From Lactuca virosa (Eukaryota > Streptophyta > Magnoliopsida > Asterales > Asteraceae), in contig CAKMRJ010002223.1 in assembly GCA_928212115.1 (NCBI GenBank), positions 307,328,776 through 307,392,775 on the forward strand: 64,000 nucleotides of DNA. Reading direction: 5' to 3'. Numbering within the stretch: position 1 is the stretch's first letter; each line of letters begins with the position of its first letter. The translations under genes were made by a program, and so were the position numbers. Below are positions 22,770-32,305 of the stretch, piece by piece. The notes below the pieces were generated by a model that saw nothing but the letters and a program-made list of their open reading frames with translations, had not been told where the DNA came from and did no database searches.

Positions 22770-24732
22770 GTGCTTTGCAGCCAAGCTCGTGAGTGAGAAG
22801 ATCAACGACTGTTATCAGCTGATCAAAAAGGTACAATCCATCCTTGAATCACTTATAGTTCCGGTAACGAATTATAAAGAAGAATTAAATGAACTAAAAT
22901 TTAAATTTTCTAACTTAAGTGGTAGTCTCATGCAAACTCGCTTAGTGAACTCTAACCTAACTGACCAACTCAGCAGCGTGTCTTCGAAGAGTGAGGAGAG
23001 AAGGATGTGGATTGAGCTGAAGGAGACGGAGTTAAATAGGGCTAGGGATGAGATTATTTATTTACAACGAGACAATTTAAAGTTTTTGAAACAACAGAAT
23101 GTTTTTTGCTTAATTGCTAAACGCTTATATACGAATATTACTCAGTTGCACTTAAATTGTGAAATAGGGAAAAAGATACACAAGATTATCTTACCCTTCC
23201 TTGAATTTAAGGAGGACGAGGTCATCGCTGAGTGTGAATCCATAATGTCCTCAGAAGAGACATCCATCACTTATAAAATCGGACTAGACAAGATAGAGAC
23301 CTTTATTGACTCTAAGGAACATAAGTGTATGCTCAAAAATCTTTTAGATGAAAATGATAGGTTGAAAATTAACTCCGAGACCATTCAATCATTTGACTCG
23401 TCTAACGCCAAATTAATTTCAGAACATAAAATGAATATAGAAAACACATCTGAATTTGATGAGGAAAGTGAGATGAGCGAAATCTCAGTGGAAGATGTGG
23501 TTGATTGCTCTGAATTTATGAAGAGCGAAACCGAGAATGAAAAACCCCTGATATCTGAGAACTCGGTTGAATATGCTCGCCTGTCAAAAGACAGGCCGCA
23601 GAAACTCAAAGAGAAAGCAATGGTTTATCAGAAAGTTCAAACTGTGCCAAATCAGGTATATGTTGTTACAGGGGTCACTGAAAAATAACAAGCAGAATTG
23701 AAAATCTTGGTCGACACAGACAATGCTGAAGGGTGCGACAATTATTTCTGGTAAGCCCCTATTGATAATGCAGACAAAACCATCGGCTTATCGGAGCGAA
23801 CCTCGTGGAGGGTAAGAGGTAGATACGTTGCTGAACCCATCAACAAACCCTCAAGTTTTGATAAACCAAGCACGAGTGGAACAAAAGAGATACCAGAAGA
23901 ACCAAAGAAAGCATCCAATGTATCTTCCAAGACAACTTAAACTCAAAAAGAGAAGCCAAAATCAAGCTTCAATATTCATAAATCTCAAAAGTAGTTGGCT
24001 GAACAGAAACGCCAAAGAAATCAGAGATACATGAAGAATCTGAATGAGCGAAAACGATTTTGGCATTCTCAAAACCCTAACTACGTTCCTTCCAAGAAAG
24101 AGTCAAACGTCAAAGAAAATGACAAGCCAAACCAAAAGGAAAGTTTTAGTCCAAGCTCCTATTATTCCAAATCTCAGAACCGAACATCCAGTTTCGGTTC
24201 CAACACCAAAGCTCAGAACCGAACATCCAGTTTCGGTTACAATACCAGATCTCAGAACCAAACATCCAGTTTCGGTTCCAACACCAAAGCTCAGAACCGA
24301 ACATCCAGTTTCGGTTACAATACCAGATCTCAGAACCGAACATACATTTTCGGGCACAACGTCAAGGCTAACAACCGAAAGTCAACCTTCGGTCCTTCAT
24401 GCTACCAACAAAAGCCAAATTCAATGAAGGACATCAAAGGAAAGGGAAATCTTGATTCGAATACTGATATCAACAATAAGAAAAAGTCAGCTAACCCTAG
24501 GATTCAAAAGTATATTCCAAAACCATCTAACAACACACCATCTGATACACCACATTTTAAACAAGATAAAAACAAAATCAAGGTGTATACCATCAAAAGA
24601 AAAGACAAAACCACTCTAATAAAAAGAACTTATTTGGTTGATATTTCTGCTGCCATTCCTTTTTCTGTAGAAGACTCACCAGGGCCCAAGAGACTTTGGG
24701 TTCCTAAATCTGCTTGTATTTTCAGGTTATAA
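22770..24732 (+). pseudogene. gag: Element F gag, second surviving part
   Basis: A single frame from the D' junction to 24732 with four in-frame stops (TAA at 23686, 23752 and 23938, TAG at 23992). It starts CFAAKLVSEKINDCYQLIKK and continues with a long Glu/Lys/Leu-rich, probably coiled-coil stretch (22789-23688), then a basic Ser/Asn/Arg-rich tail with 13-residue repeats and PGPKRLWVPKSA at the end. This is typical of the long C-terminal gag region of Sirevirus-like elements. Pol begins in the -1 frame with a short overlap (24714-24732). Confidence 0.78.
24172..24405 (+). repeat. 39-bp tandem repeat in F gag (six units)
   Basis: Six 13-codon units of the type S/AQNRTSSFGSNTK, the last two degenerate, with a 78-bp higher-order period. 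Each good unit contains GAACCGAA and TTCGGTTC (or TTCGGTTA) as an inverted pair about 8 bases apart. Confidence 0.9.
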
Positions 24733-26159
24733 GTGACGAGCAGTTCAATGACGAATGGTACATAGACAGTGGCTGCTCGCGTCACATGACAGGAAGGAGG
24801 GAAGAGCTGAGGGAGTTTCGGTCCCTTAAGGATGGTGGATGTGTGAAGTATGGGAATAACTCATTTGGCACAATCAAAGGATATGGAATGATAACCAACG
24901 GTGACTTCACGATTCGAAAAGTGGCTTACGTGGAAGGGTTGCAGCACAACCTCATCAGTCTATCTCAATTGGTTGTGGGAACTGGTTTGAAGGTTTCATT
25001 CGATGATGAGGGATCAGAAATAATTGAGAAGCAATCCAAAAGAGTTCTGTTGAAGTCTGAAAGCAAGGGAGAGATGTATCCTTTAAATCTCAACCCAATT
25101 CGAGGAAAACCAGCAATATGCCTGCTGTCAAAGGCGAACACTGATGAAAGTTGGTTATGGCATCGACGCCTATCACACCTGAACTTCAAAGACATTAATA
25201 AGTTGGTGCGTGGTGATCATGTTCGAGGCCTTCCTCTTCTCAAGTTTGATAAGGAACACCTATGTGCAGCGTGCGAGATGGACAAACAAAGCAGAAAGAG
25301 CCATCCTACACGTATCAATACAAAGATTGTTGAAGCTCTTGAACTTGTGCATATTGACTTATGTGGACCTTCGGCTATCGAAAGCTTCGGTGGTAGTAAG
25401 TTCATTCTTGTCATAGTAGATGATTTTTCACGCTTCACCTGGATTTTCTTTCTTAAACAGAAATCGGACGCGACTCCCAAGTTGAAGGCGTTTATCAAGC
25501 AAGTGGAACTGCAGCTGCGAAAGCTGGTGAGGAATATTAGAAGCGACAATGGGCTTGAATTCAAGAATGAAGATTTTGAGGATTTTCTGGCTGAAAAGGG
25601 GATATCTCATAACTTCTCGGCCCCCTATACACCACAACAGAATGGAATTGTTGAAAGACGAAATCATTCCTTGTGTGAGGCAGCCCAAACCATGCTAAGC
25701 TTCGCTTCTCTTCCGCTATACTTCTGGGCCAATGCAGTTGCAATCGCGTGCTATACTCAGAACCGATCCTTACTTAACAAACGATTCTCCATCACTCTGT
25801 ATGAGATTCTGAACAATCGAAAGCCCAACGTTAAGTTTTTCCACGTGTTCGGTTCAAGATGCTTCATTTTCAACTCCAAAGAGAACCGAAACAAGTTTGA
25901 CGTCAAATCCGATGAGGGAATTTTTCTTTGTTATTCACTCACTTCAAAGGCATACAGAGTTTTGAACAAACGCTCCAAACGTATTGAAGAAACATACTAT
26001 GTAACCTTTGATGACAACTACATGAAGAAAGTTCAAAGAAGCGAAAGTGCCTTGGGGGAAATATTTCCTGAATCAGGACAAGTCTCGGTTCCCATTTCCA
26101 ACTTGTTTGAAGAGTACATAAGGCCATTTGATGAACCAGAAAAGGTTGTCCACTCATAG
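24714..26159 (+). pseudogene. pol: Element F protease-integrase
   Basis: The best preserved pol piece in the window. WYIDSGCSRHMTG (protease, about 24755-24793) has an intact DSG. Pre-integrase LWHRRLSHLNFKDI follows near 25158, with C-X2-C in LCAACEMDK. The integrase core has LVHIDLCGPS, NIRSDNGLEF and QQNGIVERRN, so the D, D and E residues are all present. The integrase C-terminal part ends with YRVLNKRSKRIEETYYVTFD. The frame stops at TAG 26157. The reading frame opens at a non-ATG codon; in the family pol is made as part of a polyprotein. Confidence 0.9.
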
Positions 26160-27017
26160 GCGAAAGCAGCAAAAAACAAAATCGACAATCTGAAAAAGAT
26201 CATTGATGAAGCTGCAAAAGAAATGGAAAATGAACCTCCTAAACCGACTGGTGGTCAACCCTCAAATGACCCTCCAAACAACAGCTCAACGTTCAAGGGG
26301 GAGAGTTCATCTGTACCAAAAACAACTGATAGTCTAGTCGAGGGGGAGAATCTAACTCCAATCCCAACCAATGATAGTCCAACAGAGGAGGAGAATCCTG
26401 AACCTGACAAGGGATACGCTTCGCCATTTGAGGGGGAGAATGAGAATACAAATGACGAAGGTGATCAATCAGAACTTGAAGAACAGGTAAATGCATAGTT
26501 GGATCCTTCCTATGACCCTAATTACCCTCCTCTAACGAAATGGACTAAGGATCATCCCAAAGCACAAATTATTGGTGAATCATCTGAGCGATTTCTCACA
26601 CGTTCTCAATTGAAAGCGAAACAAACTGCATTATTCTCTAATGTTGAATTCTGTATGTTTAATTCGTTTGTCTCCAAAATCGAACCGCAGATGGTGAATG
26701 CTGCACTTGATCACGCTGATTAGGTACAAGCAATGCAAGATGAACTCCATGAGTTTAAACGTAATCGAGTTTGGAGGTTGATTCCCACTCCAAAGGATGC
26801 TTTAGTGGTCGGCTTAAAATGGGTCTTCAGGAATAAGTTGGATAAAGTGGGCAACGTCATACGCAATAAGGCTCGGTTGGTGGTGAAGGGATATTGCCAA
26901 GAAGAGGGGATAGACTATGAGGAAACCTTCGCTCCTGTAGCAAGGTTGGAATCAGTTAGAATCTTTCTAGTATATGCTGCTCATAAAAACTTCGAAGTTT
27001 TCCAAATGGAGAACTAG
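26160..27017 (+). pseudogene. pol: Element F INT-RT linker and start of reverse transcriptase
   Basis: Same frame as the preceding piece, with TAG at 26157, 26496 and 26721. The linker is Pro/Ser/Glu-rich. RT starts at MQDELHEFKRNRVWRLIPTP and runs WVFRNKLDKVGNVIRNKARL, EETFAPVARLESVRIFLVYA to FEVFQM, then breaks. The frame relation of the two sides fits a 25-bp deletion that removes the motif A segment with the first catalytic Asp. Confidence 0.88.
26294..26440 (+). promoter_or_regulatory. Three internal polypurine-tract-like elements in F
   Basis: AAGGGGGAGAG (26294), GAGGGGGAGAA (26340) and GAGGGGGAGAA (26430) closely resemble the tract before the 3' LTR (CAAAGGGGGAGAT, 41304-41316). They lie in the least conserved part of pol. 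Confidence 0.5.
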
Positions 27018-28210
27018 AAGAAACGGTGTATGTTGAGCAACCACCTGGGTTCGTGAACGAGAAATACCCTGATCACTGCTATGTGTTGGATAAAGCTGTA
27101 TATGGTCTGAAGCAAGCACCAAGGGCCGGGTATGAAACTTTAACTCGCTTTCTTAAAATGTCGAAATTCAAGCAAGGTTCGGTTGACCCAACCTTCTTCC
27201 GAAAGAAGGAAGGTGAACATCTAATGATAGTTCAGATTTATGTCGATGACATCATCTTCGGCTCCACGAATCCTAGCTTAACGGTTGAATTCAGGAAGTT
27301 GATGGAGACTAAATTTGAAATGAGCGCAATGGGTCCGATTAATTTTTTCCTTGGTTTGAATATAAGACAGGGTCCAGAAGGAGTTTTTATCAACCAGGAG
27401 GCCTACACGAAGAACTTGCTGGCAAAATTCGGTATGACGGGAGATTCGAAGGTGAAGGTTCCCATGGCGTTTGGCACAAAGTTAACACCATCTCTGGAAA
27501 AACCTGACGTTGACGTAACACTCTATCGTCAAATGATAGGGTCTCTTATGTATCTAAAAGCTAGTAGACTAGACATTATGTTTTTTGTTTGTTATTGTGC
27601 CAGGTTTCAAGCAAATCCAAGAGAACCTCACATGGTAGCAGTGAAAAATATTTTCCGTTATCTGAAGCGAACTTCTTCTCTCGGTCTTTGGTACCCTGCT
27701 AGATCCGGATTCTTTGTTCAAGCCTTTTCTAACGCCGATCTCGGAGGATGCGGTCTGGACCGAAAGAGCACAACTGGAGGATGCCAATTTCTTGACGGTA
27801 AACTTGTAAGCTGGCAGTCCAAGAAGCAAACATGTGTGTCTTTTTCAACAGCCGAAGCTGAGTACATAGCTGCAGCATCTTGTACCTCACAAGTGATATG
27901 GATACAAAGCCAACTAAGAGACTACGGACTGAGTATGAAGAAAATACCTCTCTATTGTGACTCAGAAAGCGCGATAAGAATATGTCACAATCCAGTGCAA
28001 CACTCAAAGACAAAGCATATTGCACTGAGATACCATTTCAACATGGACCATGTTGAAGATGGGAACGTGGAAGTACATTTCGTTCGGTCCTCTGATCAAC
28101 TGGCTGACATCTTCACTAAAGCCTTACCAGAAGCAAGCTTCAATAAAATTTTACAAGGTTTGGGAATGATGGAAGCAGAGTCGGTACCGAACCCTCAAAC
28201 CTCTCTCTAA
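27018..28210 (+). pseudogene. pol: Element F reverse transcriptase (C-terminal part) and RNase H
   Basis: Open from about 27026 to 28210: YVEQPPGFVNEKYPDHCYVL, YGLKQAPRAGYETL, IYVDDIIFGSTNPS (YVDD intact), MIGSLMYLKASRLDIMF. RNase H follows with LDRKSTTGGCQFLDGKLVSW, STAEAEYIAAASCTSQVIW and YCDSESAIRICHNPVQHSKT, ending DQLADIFTKALPEASF. Some usually conserved residues differ (PRAGYE, NADLGG). It could not act without the deleted motif A. Confidence 0.9.
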
Positions 28211-28220
28211 AAAATTAGAC

Positions 28221-28420
28221 AAGCGAACTAGAGCGAACGCTCGTTCTATTTCGGTTCTGGATTTTTTGGGAACCGAAATCAACCGAACGCTCGGTCTATT
28301 TCGGCTCCATAATTTTCGGGAACCGAAATAAACCGAATGCTCGGTCTATTTCGGCTCCGGAATTTTAGGAAACCGAAATGAACCGAACGCTCGGCTTATT
28401 TCGCTTCATTCCTTTTAAGG
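28221..28420 (+). repeat. Four tandem 50-bp units, each able to form a hairpin
   Basis: Units start exactly at 28221, 28271, 28321 and 28371. Each has AACCGAAAT near its start, CCGAACGCTCGG in the middle and ATTTCGGYTC toward the end. The outer blocks are inverted, so each unit (or neighbouring units) can fold. Confidence 0.9.
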
Positions 28421-28530
28421 TTTGGTTTTGACTGTATATTTTGTAAACTCTCTTTTAAATCTTTTTCTTACTCTATTTTCTCTTTCATTTTTATTTCAAG
28501 AGTGTTTAGTATTAATTTCATTTTGTTTAT

Positions 28531-28632
28531 TTTTCTGTTTTTATTATTTTTCAGAAACTTCAAAAATCCAAAAATATTTTTTCTGTTTTTATTATTTTTC
28601 AGAAACTTCAAAAATCCAAAAATATTTTTCCA
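28531..28632 (+). repeat. Direct duplication, about 50 bp
   Basis: 'ttctgtttttattattttt' followed by 'cagaaacttcaaaaatcc' and an AT tract, present twice in a row. Confidence 0.85.
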
Positions 28633-29917
28633 AAAGATTCTATCTTTTATTTTTCCTCTTAATTGTTTTGTTTTGTTTGTGTGGTTTGTTTGTTTTCTTA
28701 TTCTCTTTACTAGGTACCAAGTACATCATTGCTACATAAATTGGAGCTAGGGCAGGTATGATTATTTTAATATGAACTAGTGAAGTGTCCCTAGAAGCAT
28801 GCTGCTGCATGTAGACCGACGCCTCTAAGACTAGGAGCAAGGCCTTAATGATTCGATCTATACCTATCGTTTCTTCCCAATCAGGCTGATAAATCCACTC
28901 AAGTCATAAGCTACCTTACTCTTCTCAAATGAGTTAAGAGTTTTCTGCTTTGTCACCTTTATATAGCAGAGGTACTTTCGGTTCCTAAACCACCTCCTTT
29001 ACATTCTCCATCAACTTTCGTTTCAACAAGGTAACCCTTGAGACTCTCAGATATTACCACTGAGGTTTATGGTTGCATAAAATCTGTGTTGATGATCTTA
29101 GATGTGTACACCACGTGCTAAGTGAGACCCAAAATCCAACACCAATAATGAATTGACGGTGAATATTTATATTCAAGATCTCACTTGTTACATGACGATA
29201 TCTCATTTTATTTTTTGAGTGGTCTTTTGTGAAATTGTCTAACACAAAGGCATTTCTTCCCAAAAAGATCCAGTTTAGTTTTTTTTGAGATTTTCATAAC
29301 ATCATAAGTCACAACAAATTTTACCCAACCTACTTGTTCAACAGACCACATTGGTCTCACAAGTACTTCATCCAACGTTCGGTCTTATGTTAAGAATCGA
29401 TGTTCGGTTGAAGCTAAGCCACCCTTTAGACTATTATTTAAAAGAAGCCTTTCGGTGTTTCTTTACAAACACTCGATCGTATTTTCTCGGGGAACCATGC
29501 AAGCACTTCAACTTTATCTTGACTTTGAAGGAAGAGATTCTTGCCCGGAATCATCTGCTTTATGTCTTATTAAAGACATAACTCACATCCTATACATATT
29601 TTGCTTTATTTCTTTATTTTTGGCACTCTCTTACACGAAAATACTTTGTGATTTTCCAAAATTCTGGTTGATGTTCCTTATGGCTCGTTTAAAGTTTCTT
29701 TTAGGCGCGAAAATGGTTATTATAACATCTGGAACGAAAGTGAATTTGAAAAGACGATATGTGGATAAGATTTTGGGTGCGTGAATTTGAACAGTTCCTA
29801 AACCCACGCTTGATGACATCTATCTGGGGTAACCAACCTGTCACATCGCGCTTTTTCAGGCGACGTTTCAGTGATCGTATCATCATCACGAAGATACTTT
29901 CTCTCTCCTGGCAACGG
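28633..29917 (+). other. Element F spacer between pol and the extra ORF
   Basis: No conserved coding sequence. Scattered TTCGGTT/AACCGAA words occur near 28983, 29379 and 29404. Small frames here have no recognisable features. Confidence 0.55.
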
Positions 29918-29926
29918 TATATAAAG
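29918..29926 (+). promoter_or_regulatory. Candidate internal promoter for the F extra ORF (TATATAAAG)
   Basis: TATATAAAG, then a pyrimidine-rich stretch 'ccttcttaccttcttcaaac', then the E insertion site (30016). Removing E and one copy of the target duplication puts the TATA box about 100 bases before the ATG of the extra ORF (37940). Confidence 0.5.
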
Positions 29927-30011
29927 GTTTCTCGCACCAATTGTACCTTCTTACCTTCTTCAAACTCTCTCAAATACACAAGGCGGTCTGCAACTGTTCA
30001 TCTTCTTCCTT

Positions 30012-30016
30012 ATATC
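30012..30016 (+). other. Target site duplication of element E (ATATC; partner 37931-37935)
   Basis: ATATC directly before the 5' LTR and directly after the 3' LTR, a perfect 5-bp duplication as expected for copia integration. Confidence 0.95.
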
Positions 30017-30773
30017 TGTTGGATAAGGTGTCTAAGTCCATAACTTATTTGGTATATACTTGACCCGACCCGGCATGGTCCATTTGGGTTGCACTTCACC
30101 CGAACTAGTTATGGATAATTTTATGAGAATTGTATACTTACGATTTATTAATATATTATAAGTTATAATATATTAATATATAGTCATGTTATTTAATTAG
30201 TTTTAATCTTGAATTAATTATGAATTGATTTAGTGATTAAAAAGGAAGACTAATTAAATCATGGGCTATTATATTTATATGGTGTGGGCTAACACTCATT
30301 TGGAATGGGCTAAGCTTATATGGAAGTCCATGGATGATCCATGGAGCTTTTACCCATGGATCCTTGGAAGAGGAAAAGACATGGGTTATTAGGGTTTCAC
30401 CCTAACCATGTACACTATATAAACAAGCTTATGTTGCATGAAAAAGACACTAATGTGTGTGTAAGTGTGGTGGCCAAAATCAAGAGTTAGTATACTCTCT
30501 CATACATCTTTTCCAAGTTTGTGGTGATTTGTGATTTCCATTTGAGGCATTCACATTATTGGTGTTTGGCTCTCAAACTCCAAGGAATCAACAATCAACA
30601 AAAGGTATGTAATTCATTTAGTTCTTTTATGGTTAAAAGTACCCCATGCCATGCTAGATAGGTTATAAACCTTGGAAAATAATATTTTGCATGTATCTTA
30701 GACAAACATAGATCCAAGGTTTAATAGGGTTGCATGTACACTTAGGAAGTGTTAGAATGCTCAAAACCCAACA
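30017..30773 (+). repeat. Element E 5' LTR (757 bp)
   Basis: TGTTGGATAAGG...AACCCAACA. TATA at 30416-30423; splice-donor-like AAAG|GTATGT with GT at 30605. Confidence 0.96.
30389..30424 (+). promoter_or_regulatory. Element E LTR core promoter: telobox palindrome plus TATA box
   Basis: TTAGGGT (30389-30395), loop TTC, ACCCTAA (30399-30405), flanked by CATGGGTTA and CCATG that extend the pairing imperfectly. CTATATAAAC follows at 30415. An identical copy lies in the 3' LTR. Confidence 0.68.
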
Positions 30774-30774
30774 G

Positions 30775-30787
30775 TGGTATCAGAGCC
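30775..30787 (+). promoter_or_regulatory. Element E primer-binding site (tRNA-iMet)
   Basis: TGGTATCAGAGCC one base after the 5' LTR. Confidence 0.94.
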
Positions 30788-30859
30788 TAGGCTTGTTTGT
30801 TTGATACTTGATGCAAAATAGTGAAAAAAAAGTCGAATTTTTTGCTGTCTGCCGGATGA

Positions 30860-30942
30860 ACTCGCCGAGTCCATGGGGGGACTCGCCGAGTTCATGAGTA
30901 AACTCATCCTACTCGGCGAGTAGGTTCGTGCACTCGGCGAGT
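30860..30942 (+). repeat. Four ACTCGCCGAGT/ACTCGGCGAGT motifs in the E leader
   Basis: Two copies with centre C (30860, 30881) followed by two with centre G (30911, 30932). The pairs are reverse complements, so the 83-bp block can fold. The same motif is abundant in the gypsy LTR of element I. Confidence 0.9.
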
Positions 30943-32305
30943 AGGAGCCTCAGAATGCAGATTTTCGACTTTTGCTGCTGGAAATGGACTAGAAACATTA
31001 CCCTAAACTGTTTTGGTGTTTTAAAACTTGTTTTAGTTGGTGTAATGGTTGTTCTAATCCATTTACAATAGCTTATATCAAAATTTCATGCTTTGTATTT
31101 GTTCATATAATTCTTGAAACTTTGATGATCATGTTCATGTTCTTATGAATTTAGAAGATGATAGGAATTATTTGCTGAATTGTTTAGGATTAATTCTTGA
31201 TCATTTATGTGTTTTAATGGAGTCCATAATTTGTCCTCAAGTTATGGATATCCAAAGGTCACTTCTTTTAAACACACACTTAAAACATATAAGTTACATG
31301 GAAATGAAGAGTCTTCATTTTTATGAACCTTTAATTCATAAGTTATGAAATGAAAAGTTTTGAATAGTTTCGAAACTTGTCCTCAAGTTTTGGAATTTGT
31401 AAAGTTACACACACTATTATATACTTTAATTCCAAACCCTTAGAGTTTTAAAAGTTAAAATTCAACCCTTATACTATTTATAACATTAATGGTTAATTAT
31501 TATATATATATATATGTATAAGATTAAAGTCGTCTTACCGCTAGTATGCCTCATTCACGAAGCCAGTCTAAAAGGTGGGTATAAGGTTGTTGCCTATAAA
31601 ATGGCAACTTAATGGGTGTCCACTCTCACCCACCGCTTGCTTGACTGGTGGAGGGTCGTTAGCCGAACGGGTAGGACAAGGACTTATAAATTCTCATTAA
31701 AAGTATGATGAATATTATAAAGTAACTAAACCTTATATAAATTCCCAATCTTAGTTACTTTAGGAAAATGTGAATATGGTGCTAACCCATGAAATTCACA
31801 CTTTGTACCTTACCAAGTCGTTGGTGGAGCGTGTGTGGTTAACCGGCACACTAACTTGGACTAGTAAGGATCACGAAGGGTGACTTAATGTTTATCATAG
31901 ATCGGTGGAGCGTGTGTGATTAACCGGCACATTGATTAGGTGATAATATTAAGGGTACCAAGTGAATTTGCATGGTTATTCACACCTTGTTTTGTGATCC
32001 TCGGCATCCCAGTCACAAAACTTGAAGGGCACAATCGAGATTGAAACATGCCATTGAAAAGTTCAATGAATCTCAAAAGAATCTAGGAATTTCAAAAAAC
32101 CAATTAAACCTAATAATTCATTTCGTTTTCATGGTGGAAATTGGTGAATCGTCATTCACCTACCTTCAAATATATTATAGCTTAGATTACGGCATCCCTC
32201 TTCTAAGTTATAATATATTGTGTTGGATCCTAGCCTTAATATTACATTTGGGTGTATTATTAAGGATTCGATATATCTAATCTGAACTTGTTTTCTTCTT
32301 TTCAG
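30943..32305 (+). other. Element E untranslated leader
   Basis: AT-rich, no coding sequence recognised. It holds repeated 'tggagcgtgtgtg.ttaaccggcaca' blocks (about 31824 and 31905) also present in A, and 'cctcggcatcccagtcaca' shared with A and B. Confidence 0.65.

Larger units (their letters stand above)
30605..32305 (+). other. Predicted leader intron of element E (1,701 nt)
   Basis: Donor AAAG|GTATGT in the LTR; acceptor TTTTCTTCTTTTCAG ending at 32305, immediately before gag ATG 32306; CTAAT branch-like words upstream. The intron would contain the primer site and the structured leader, so spliced RNA could serve as mRNA but not as a reverse transcription template. Element A has the same pair of sites. 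Confidence 0.55.

Noticed and set aside
24103..24357. Minus-strand open frame with CSVLSFGVGTET repeats
   Set aside because: Shadow of the 39-bp repeat in F gag.
24695..24735. Possible -1 frameshift or splice acceptor between F gag and pol
   Set aside because: Pol is in the -1 frame with a short overlap, but no canonical slippery heptamer is present. TGTATTTTCAG resembles an acceptor, but no partner donor restoring continuity was found.
28422..28750. Hydrophobic frames (Phe/Leu-rich) that could be read as membrane proteins
   Set aside because: Translation of T-rich duplicated DNA after F pol; no start context or conservation.
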